From positions 1 to 64,000 of the forward strand of contig JASAND010006544.1 in the NCBI GenBank assembly GCA_030248195.1: 64,000 nucleotides of DNA, read 5' to 3'. The stretch comes from Trissonchulus latispiculum (lineage: Eukaryota > Nematoda > Enoplea > Enoplida > Ironidae). Below, in pieces: positions 56,828 through 64,000 of this stretch; the stretch's first letter is position 1; the number at the start of each line of letters is the position of its first letter. Under the pieces are notes generated by a model that searched no databases, was not told where the DNA came from, and saw only the letters and a list, made by a program, of their open reading frames with translations. The position numbers and the translations under genes are program-made.

Positions 56828-57364
56828 CTGGAGTATGTGACTGTTCTTTTGTAGATATGCTCCATACATGACGGTGGACATATAAAATGGCATTTATTTT
56901 TAGGCTTCTCCTTACTTGAATGAGAAAGAAAAGCCGGCCCAACCATGCACATTATATTACCGGTTACGTTGCATTCATGACTGCTGTTGGAATCTCCTAG
57001 GAAGTCCTTCGTAAAGGAGTACACACATCGACAAGAATTACCAAAAGCTTTGATTGCACTTTCGTGTAGGACTGCATCCGTACACCTAGCCATGCACGTT
57101 TGGTAACTAGTTGCTTTACTGTCGCAACGGCTAGACTTGCTATCGATTCTTCTGTGTTGAAAATAGTCTAAACCAATGCTTGTCAGTCCGCCACCTTGAA
57201 TATGGGTATAATCGGTTGCAAGGGTTTCCACATGCATACTGTGAGAAAAAACCACTGTATATCCGTCGTTTGCCGGCATCAAAAAATCATTCAGGTATTT
57301 AACGGGTGTCTTCAGCTCAAGAAACAGGCCTAAATCAAGAATAATGCCCAGTTTGTACCTCACT
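56828..57364 (-). CDS. DEG/ENaC sodium channel, extracellular-domain exon
   Basis: Encodes KLGIILDLGLFLELKTPVKY, DGYTVVFSHSMHVETLATDY, GGLTSIGLDYFQHRRIDS, then a cysteine-rich part (YQTCMARCTDAVLHES, GNSCRCVYSF, HECNVTG) and CPPSCMEHIYKRTVTYS. This is the extracellular region of a degenerin/ENaC channel: the GY.V..H block, the TSIGL segment and the disulfide-rich palm/thumb end. The usual CGC is CRC here. The exon ends TACTCCAG at donor GTTTGA, leaving 2 bases. The exon at 35,428 starts with the one base needed, so both can belong to one gene (residue R at the join). The 5' boundary is near 57,362 after a weak acceptor (AATCTGAAG). N-terminal exons with TM1 are not seen in the window. A TAA-rich run follows in the intron. 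Confidence 0.85.
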
Positions 57365-57616
57365 TCAGATTGTTACAGAGTGCGCACATTGAAATTTCGA
57401 AACCGTGTTTTTGTCTATTGTACAATGTAGACGGCATAACATAGATAGATTATTGTAGAGATGAGGATTTCAGGCGAGGACTGTTTGATCTTAGGATTAA
57501 GTTGGCTCGGCTCGCGAGATCAACCGTGCTGAGCCGATAACAATTGCTCTAGCCGATACGACCGGAGGAGGATTATTACTTGAATCAAATTTCATGGTCA
57601 TGGTTCCGAGATTGTT

Positions 57617-58400
57617 AAGGTGGTTATTCCTTTTGGAGACATCAATTTTGAACCATGTTTACTCATTCATTACTTGGAGTTAAAAAGCCATTTTAGGTTG
57701 AAATGTAGCCTAATATTCTTTCCTTTTAATGAATACAATATAATTAATTTTGGTTTTTCAGAATATTTTTCCTACATTTAAGAAGAACTACAATGTTCCG
57801 GGTTTTTGGTACACTGAAGTAAATTTTTTCGTGAGTCATCGGCTACATGACATCATTCCATACCTCTATCAAACAGCTGGGAACAGTTCTTAGTTATCGC
57901 TATGGAAAAATTAGCTAAAATGTATGCGCAACCTGTATTTTGCATACTTTTCCAAAGTTCGAAAGCGACCATTTTAGCCTGAAAGCAGCACTTTGGGCAA
58001 AGAAAGGGCCACGGGGTAGTTTTGTGTTGAACATGTTTGTTAAGAGGTCGGGTTGCTCTTTGGCCGATTTTTCTAAAATTTTGCTGGCGGTATAGGCAGC
58101 AACTTCTACACATATCAAGGGGGGTAAAACAACAAATTTTATTGTTACCGATTTAGCTCATTTTTGGGTATAATATACCACCATATGCGCCAAAAACAAG
58201 ACAAATTTTTAGAGTCCAGGTTCATCCAGTTTTGAGATATTGCAGTTCAAATCATTACAATTTACTGTCTACGCTAGTATGAATCACTGAGAGCATCGAA
58301 GTCGTGTACACATGGGTTGCAAAGGGACTACGGTCTCACAAATATGTCAATATAAAGCCTGTACCTGTAGGTATTTATTACTGCACAAATTACGGTAGCA
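57617..58400. repeat. Diverged TTAA-type repeat and flank
   Basis: Starts TTAAGGTGGTTATTCC, a diverged copy of the terminus seen at 29,279 and 63,733. Near 58,118 AAGGGGGGTAAAAC..AAATTTTATTG..TTACCGATTTAGCTCATTTT resembles 47,670-47,720, another dispersed piece. No gene. Confidence 0.45.
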
Positions 58401-58402
58401 AG

Positions 58403-59243
58403 TAGAGATGAGATCAGGCCGACAAAGCCCGGCCCGGTCCGGCCCGGCCCGGCCCGACGGGCCGGGCCGGGCCGCGCAGACCTGGTTTTTAGACAGGGCC
58501 GGGCCGGGCCGGGCCTGGAAAAAATTTACTAAGGGCCGGGCCGCGCAGCTCCCAACGGAAAAAGCCCGGCCCGGCCCAGCCAAGCACTGATGCTTCTCAC
58601 ATTAATTTATTGCACTTTTACACTTTCCAATTCTAATAATTGTTTTTGACTTCCTAAATCTAAAATTTTTTGCTTTCTTTGCATCAAATGAGACTGCATT
58701 TGCCAAATATTGTTAAAGTTTGCGTACTGTTTTTTTCAAATTTAGTTAATAAAACGCCTATTTGTGTACATATATACGTCTTCTTTTGAGTAACAAAACT
58801 TCAATTTACTATAATAGGTAAATGTTTTAAACTCACTAAAAACACATTAAACTATTTCGGAAATCGATCTCAGACTAAATTAGTCTTCCTATTATATAAT
58901 TTCCTTAGTAGGGTAGGATGCTAAAATATTCGTCATGCACAGTTTAGAGAGAACATGAACTTTGGATTTAGAGATAATTATGATTTTATTATTATAATAT
59001 AATATTATAATATTGCGCCAGGGTAGAAGACAAGATTCTAAGTGCTTCAAATCTTTATAGAAGTTTTTTAAAAAAATAAGGGCTTTTCAGGGCCGGGCCG
59101 GGCCGCGCTGACCTAAACGGCACTCAGGGCCGGGACGGGCCAGGGCCTGAAAATTTTAATACAGGGCCGGGCCGGGCAGACCTAAAATTTGAGCAGGGCC
59201 GGGCCGGGCCGGGCCGGAAAATTCGGCTCTGATCTCATCTCTA
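58403..59243. mobile_element. Non-autonomous hAT-like TIR element, GGCCCG arrays
   Basis: A perfect 8-bp target duplication GTAGCAAG (58,395-58,402; 59,244-59,251) encloses inverted ends TAGAGATGAGATC/GATCTCATCTCTA. Inside each end are GGCCC/GGGCC arrays (58,430-58,575 and 59,090-59,215), including blocks inverted relative to each other, around an AT-rich core. No transposase. The 8-bp duplication and TAGAGATG end place it in the hAT superfamily. Confidence 0.85.
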
Positions 59244-59251
59244 GTAGCAAG

Positions 59252-60770
59252 CCAAGCAGATGTTTGAACGATTTGGCAAAGCTCATTCCGGCTGTCATTT
59301 GCTTCAAATTTTAAGTCGCACTAACTTTTTCATACTGCTTTGTAGAGACTCTATGTAATAAGAGAAAACGTTCAGTATATCAAGAGCTTCAATTTGATAT
59401 AAAATGTGACTGTATTTGGAAAAGCTGACAATTTGATATTTTTGCCCATAGGTATCCGCCATGCTCTCGTAGTATGCAGTCGACGCAAACACAATCCATT
59501 GGCACAAAACTTCACATACACGATGGGTTTATGCCTGCCTATTAGTACACCAAATTTAGTTGAGATACCACAAGTTTTGTATGTCTTATAAAGCAGCATG
59601 TCTTATAAAGCAGCAAACACGAAAATTTTGAAAGATGATGATTTTTGAGGAAAAATGAAATTTATGCTACCAAAACTGTGAACTACTGAAAAGTCCTAAT
59701 GGGGATTGCTTATATGCCAAGAAAAGCTCTAGTAATATACTTTGCTAATATGTAAATGCGAAGTTTCTACACCAAACGGTTAGTTCAGGACAGGACAAAA
59801 CGTTCAATCACCTACACGTTTATAGAGCGATTTTGAGTAAAAACCGACTCCTCCGGAATTTAAAAACTCGTAGAAAATCAGCGGCCCAACAGGAAATAAT
59901 CTCGTATTAGCACTTTAAATAGTCCAAATTAGGTTTACACCAAGTTGTAGCTGATTTGCTCTTACACAGCGCTCAAGCTTTTGGTAGCAGAAACGTTTTC
60001 CTAACTTTTTCATTTTCCTATGTTTAACACATGTCGGGGTCACCTCTTTGGTGGGCTATTGCGAATGGTAGGAAAAGTTTAGCAACAAAGGCACTTGTCT
60101 TGCCTTGCGGACCCATGAAGACTACAAAACACGTGAAAATGAGAAAAATCGCGAAGATGGTCAAAAAATCGTGACCCCACCCCTTAAGTTTTCTTCTGGT
60201 ACCATCCTAATCTCTAGGCTTCTTATAATGAATTCAGAAAATTGGACACAAAACCGGCAATTTCTGATTAACGCAAACCGGCAAAAACGCAATTATTCCA
60301 AATTTCCACATTCTTTCGGTAACTGGTCACTAACAGTCCAGTCGAAAGCCACCTAATTTGCTCGAAGTGTTCGCTCATATCTGCCAAAGTACTTGGCGCA
60401 AAGAAATTCTTAAATGTGGAGATGCTCTAATGCATCGGTTCCTTTGATCTTCTATGGGTGAAAAAGTCAATTTTAAATTAACTCGAATATAGCCAAACTA
60501 GGTATCAATCGATAGCTACTGGGACGAGGAACAACTTTTCTAATAGAACTAATTTAATAGAACTAATTCAATTAAAATTAGAACAAGAACAAAAGAAGAA
60601 CAAGTTTGCGAGCGGCTGTGCAAAAATAAAGCTCTGGCGAATACGACTTTATCGATTGTTTCTTTTAACTATACTAATAGTCCTTGTTTCTTTTACGAAT
60701 TTGCGCTAACTTTGTTTCCCTATTTTGAATTATTTTATTATTACCCCGTCCAAAAAGTCTGTTTCTAAGC
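59252..60770. other. No gene seen
   Basis: AT-rich; only short frames. Nothing recognised. Confidence 0.4.
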
Positions 60771-60771
60771 T

Positions 60772-61531
60772 ATGGTATTGCGGAACTCAGACCATAAGGC
60801 AATGGCTCAGTGCTGTTCCTGTGACAACTTTATTCATTATGAGTGTATGCCGTTATCTTCCTCTTACCTAAGTTTGGTCGTCAACCACAGGGGATCCTGC
60901 TTTGCGTGTAGAGTTTGCTACCCCAATATGACCCCCAACAAATCGCTGCCCTCGCCTCGAGAAGTGCACTATGTGCATAACCGTCTATTTTATGGTGGTT
61001 ATGCTGGAAGTAGTAATACATCCAGTTCGGCAAGCTTAAGTGATAGCCAATTTGAACGTTTGGTTAAGGTTGTTATTAAAGCAGCCGTCGTGGCTGTAAC
61101 CGCTTCTACCAATATAGTCAGTGAGATTTTGGAACATAGGAATAAACGGAACAATCTGGTGGCTGTGGGGTTTCTGAGGTTGGCAGGGACGACCATGAAC
61201 AGGTAAACTTGGATAATAACTTGGTTGCCGCGTTTTGTAAAAAAACTGGATATTTCGTACAATTCTATTGTATCTATTTTCCGTGATGGCAAAAAGTTTC
61301 CGGGGAAAGAAGAATCTGAAAAATTTGTTTTCAAAACAGGCATGTGCACGATTACATGTGAATTGAATATATATTTTGAAAGTAAAATGCTGGGTTCTAT
61401 CGTGGTACTTTATAGAACGCCATCCGGAAATAAAATTAATTCAATTGTGTCACTGAAAAATATGTTTAAAAGTATGAAATTGCCGAAAAACGTTCCCTCT
61501 AATATTATGGGCGATTTTAAGCTTACGATTT
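60772..61531 (+). pseudogene. Non-LTR retrotransposon fragment, PHD-type ORF1 and endonuclease
   Basis: The first frame (60,772-61,206) has a PHD-like zinc finger (CCSCDNFIHYECMPL ... CFACRVC), a Ser-rich linker and the segment EILEHRNKRNNLVAVGF, typical of the coiled region that closes ORF1 of CR1/L2-like LINEs. The second frame (61,225-61,533) resembles the endonuclease start: SIVVLYRTPSGNKINSIVSL and NIMGDFKL, where active enzymes have GDFN. Both stop early and no RT is present, so it is a truncated relic. PHD fingers are known in ORF1 proteins of CR1-like elements. Confidence 0.6.
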
Positions 61532-61637
61532 AAAGTGGAACCATGATATAATGCCAACAAATTCTGCAGATTAAATTTGTTAAATATCAGCAGCCCAGAA
61601 AGGTTGAAATCAGTGGTGTAATATATCTAGTCTCAAG

Positions 61638-61708
61638 GTCCGGTGGTGTGCCTCAGTGGTAGAGCGCTCGACTGAAGATCCAAAGCTCGGTGGTTCGACT
61701 GCCCGGAC
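61638..61708 (+). tRNA. tRNA-Phe(GAA)-like sequence, left copy
   Basis: GTCCGGT..GCCCGGAC acceptor, an A-box-like stretch with GCCTC instead of GGCTC (D stem damaged), anticodon loop CTGAAGA (GAA, Phe) and B box GGTTCGACTGCC. Acceptor pair 7 is mismatched. No T-run terminator directly follows (ACTTTTC only). Probably a tRNA-derived repeat or pseudogene rather than a functional gene. Confidence 0.5.
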
Positions 61709-61752
61709 ACTTTTCTTCACATCTTTCAATCCTGATTTCAACCTTTCACGTT

Positions 61753-61818
61753 TGGCGACCGTGAGAGGAGCTTTGGATCTTCAGTCGAGCGCTCTACCAC
61801 TGAGCCACACCCGCGGAC
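61753..61818 (-). tRNA. tRNA-Phe(GAA)-like sequence, right copy, chimeric 3' end
   Basis: 5' half GTGTGGCTCAGTGGTAGAGC with good A box and anticodon loop CTGAAGA, but no B box. After CCAAAGCTC it continues CTCTCACGGTCGCCA, which matches 15 of 16 bases of the complement of the gypsy primer site (a tRNA-Arg 3' end) rather than a tRNA-Phe end. 66 nt, cannot form a T arm. A pseudogene or repeat piece. Confidence 0.5.
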
Positions 61819-61859
61819 GTTGAGACTAGATTTATTACACAAAGTTCAACCTTTCCGGT

Positions 61860-63165
61860 GGAATCGGGCGACTTTGAAGCTTCAAGCTTGCCAAACCGAA
61901 ACGAACCTCATTTCGTAGAAAGCCAAGTCGAGCCGCACTGGAAAAGTTCAGCTAGTCTTCACCTCTAACTTTTACGCACAATTGGGGTGGAGACATATGC
62001 CCCACACAAAGATTATGCTGATTCAGTTGTAACCTTGCCACTTATTTGGTGCTGTAAAAGGCGGTGGTTGTCTCAGGTGACTTTTTTGAAAAATTTCTAA
62101 GTCTTTGAAAAATTGCAATGAAGCAGCGGAGGTCCGGGTGATACATATTCCAGGTCAACTCTGGAGGCATACCATTTTGGACGTTCCTCAAGAAGAAGAC
62201 TTTTAAAATGCTGTATCACTCTTACAGCAAGTGAGAAAGGGGGGCAAAAGGTGCGGCGTCACCTGAGACAGTCGCCTAAAATGCCTGATACAGCTACTTT
62301 ATTGAATTTTAAGTGTAGTCTGCACAGCCGGAAAGACGGACACACAAAAACCCGCGCTCGTAAACTCACTAGTGTGCAACGTCGAGAAGCCGAAATTATA
62401 CGATCGTTATACGTTATACGAAATTATACATAATAGAAAAAAGCCGATTTCACACGACGAGGATTGTCATGCGGATTACTCTGGAGAATCTCCCGGGGAC
62501 ACACCATTCGAAAGTTTTCAGTTTTCCCAAAAATCTCCAGGGGATCGCCATGGGGTCCTTTTATGGGGAATCTGTTCACACGCTTGAGACAGTACGCAGG
62601 CGACGCTTAATACAGATAGCATGTTGTGAATACTTCCTAATTGTTTAAGCCTGCTAGATGCTCGGCACATTAAGGCCGAAATCTCTGGGGTGGTACCAGT
62701 TAACGCTGTCAACCGTGTGTCTATATGCGTTTGAACTAAAACGCATCTGATTGGCTAATCGCATACCTCATGTCAGAATTCCATGTACAAGCGAGATCTC
62801 GGAGGGGTATCACTTGGCATTGTTAAGCGCGTGTTTATATGAAAATGAACTAAAATGAATCTGATTGGTTGTTATAGCTACTGAACCTACTGCGTCTAAT
62901 GAAATTCATTTTAGTGGGAGCTATTTTTAGCCCAACTTTTGGGAGCTGTTTTGATCCCAACTTTTGGAAGTTATTTTGAATCCTTATTTTTGAGTGACCA
63001 TTTGGATCCCATGATAATATAATCAGAATATTATGTGATGAGTGCAATCTCTTGTTTTGGATCAGATCATGAAAAGTTTTAGAAGTAAAGGACTAGTCAT
63101 CTGCCAATATGATCGTAACATGTTCAAACTGCTCGTTCACAGTTTGGTATAAAGCCATCATGTTC
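61860..63165. other. No gene; one diverged direct repeat
   Basis: CGTGTGTCTATATGCGTTTG (near 62,715) and CGCGTGTTTATATGAAAATG (near 62,827), each followed by AACTAAAA.G.ATCTGATTGG, form a direct duplication about 112 bp apart. TTTTGGGAGCTGTTTTGATCC-like phrases repeat near 62,935-63,010. No coding sequence supported. Confidence 0.45.
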
Positions 63166-63170
63166 ATTAA

Positions 63171-63732
63171 ATGTTCACAACAATGTTCATAACGTTGGGA
63201 GGTATTACTCAACAAGTTTATGAAACCTATACTGTTTATGCAGCAGATTTGATTGATCTATCAATTTGTTCGCCTGAATTTGTAAGTGAAGTCTTGAAAT
63301 ACATTATGCCGGAAATCCAGTCAAGATGTCAACAGAATGTGCAAGTGGTAAGCTCTTTCTCGGTTAAATGCAAAAGTGCTCATTAAGTGATTGTATTGGC
63401 ATTATTGAATGTAATAATGTAATGTATTTGGATAAAATGATAGAAATTTTGTGACTAATGTTACCAATTTTTATTTCAGACACGCAGCAGCCTGTATGTC
63501 CTCTGTGTCAACAACAATTCACACCGCGAAGCAACCTACGGAGACATCTTCGCAAGAAACTTCGAATGGATTATCATACCTTTTCCCCAGGAAGAATGGC
63601 CACATGTGCTCCATATGCTATCAGACATTCACTCTGTCGCACAACCTGAACATACGCATGAAAGACCAACACGGCGAGTCAGATTCCCACAAATGCGATC
63701 AATGCAATTCCAGTTTCCGCAGAAAAGCCTAC
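63171..63732 (+). CDS. C2H2 zinc-finger gene, two exons, cut by TTAA element
   Basis: Upstream exon-like frame (63,171-63,347) reads YTVYAADLIDLSICSPEFVS and ends at donor GTAAGC. A strong acceptor (TTTTTATTTCAG) at 63,468-63,479 opens the next exon with finger 1 (CPLCQQQFTPRSNLRRHLRK). After a frame change near 63,590 come finger 2 (CSICYQTFTLSHNLNIRMKD plus QH) and the start of finger 3 (CDQCNSSFRRKAYL). Finger 3 loses both histidines because a TTAAGGTGGTGG terminus begins in its middle. C2H2 arrays bind DNA. The frame change and the phase mismatch across the 132-bp intron mean it is a pseudogene or has other splicing. Confidence 0.6.
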
Positions 63733-64000
63733 TTAAGGTGGTGGTTTCCTTTTGTGTAAATTTGACCCTATAGGCTTCAATTCTTTATGAAAGTAGATGA
63801 AACTTTCCAAATATGCTATTTTGGTGCTCTTTAACATTCTCGGACCAGTCCCACATTTTTGGGTAAAAAGATGAGAAATTTTCGGTTTTGGGCATTATAC
63901 TCTCAGTACGTAGTCGATACACTAGATTGGTTGTTATGGATAGAAAGAGGGTACAAAAACTAACATTTTTGCTTTTACAACCTTTGAGCCATCTCTAATG
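63733..64000. mobile_element. TTAA-type repeat, runs off window
   Basis: Begins TTAAGGTGGTGGTTTCC in the third zinc finger and continues to the window end, where GGTACAAAAACTAACATTTT and CAACCTTTGAGCC are inverted relative to the copy at 29,990-30,110. The second end is outside the window. Confidence 0.55.

Larger units (their letters stand above)
61597..61855. repeat. Inverted repeat carrying two tRNA-like sequences
   Basis: Arms of about 100 bp read GAAAGGTTGAA, then CTAGTCTCAA, GTCCG, then a tRNA-Phe-like core, on the plus strand (61,597-61,695) and again inverted (61,765-61,855). The centre between the tRNA ends holds a GAAAGGTTGAAATCAGGATT word on the minus strand. The arms are diverged in places, so the duplication is not new. 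Confidence 0.75.

Noticed and set aside
61638..61708. Functional tRNA-Phe gene
   Set aside because: Damaged D stem, acceptor mismatch, no terminator and an inverted twin; a tRNA-derived repeat is more likely.

Overview
The window looks like metazoan (probably invertebrate) nuclear DNA. It is AT-rich, has short spliced exons with GT-AG boundaries, contains DEG/ENaC sodium-channel exons and a Pol III tRNA gene, and is dominated by transposable elements of many classes. I cannot name the species from sequence alone. Most protein-coding signal belongs to mobile or viral sequence, nearly all of it broken by frameshifts and stops.

Layout. 1-7.8 kb: a Ty3/gypsy RT/RNase H relic, two small exons resembling the cysteine-rich C-terminus of MGAT5-type glycosyltransferases, a repeat element built from GGATTAAA words with a GC-rich TIR element nested in it, and a foldback element whose arms carry copies of a small ORF with the motif YMEN..FQATD. 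7.8-21.3 kb: a 13.4-kb Ty3/gypsy element on the minus strand with LTRs, tRNA-Arg-type primer site, polypurine tract, gag, protease, RT/RNase H, integrase and a large unrecognised coding block in the env position. 21.5-30.1 kb: hAT-like TIR elements, a 2.8-kb inverted-repeat element, a palindromic-word element and a paralogous gypsy fragment. 30.1-31.75 kb: a second gypsy element with a large internal deletion.

31.8-44.5 kb is the most unusual part. On the plus strand there are decayed genes of a large DNA virus or Polinton/Maverick-type element: an unidentified ORF, a NADAR-domain gene, an overlapping TATA-binding-protein-like gene, a capsid-protein relic, and (after two host exons on the other strand) a protein-primed family B DNA polymerase split by three insertions and a tandem duplication. 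A hammerhead-ribozyme-like fold lies just past the polymerase end. The host exons at 35.0-35.4 kb (minus) and 56.8-57.4 kb (minus) are parts of DEG/ENaC channel genes with matching splice phases. They may be one gene with a 21.4-kb intron that contains the polymerase relic and much of the repeat DNA.

44.5-64 kb: a tRNA gene, a 3-kb inverted-repeat element carrying a C2H2 zinc-finger ORF, low-complexity arrays (GGAGCAAG-like, CCTCAAAACC-like), a 145-bp tandem repeat, a 48-bp minisatellite, a hAT-like element with a perfect 8-bp target duplication, a non-LTR retrotransposon fragment with a PHD-like finger, an inverted pair of tRNA-Phe-like sequences, and a C2H2 gene interrupted by a TTAA-type element that runs off the window.
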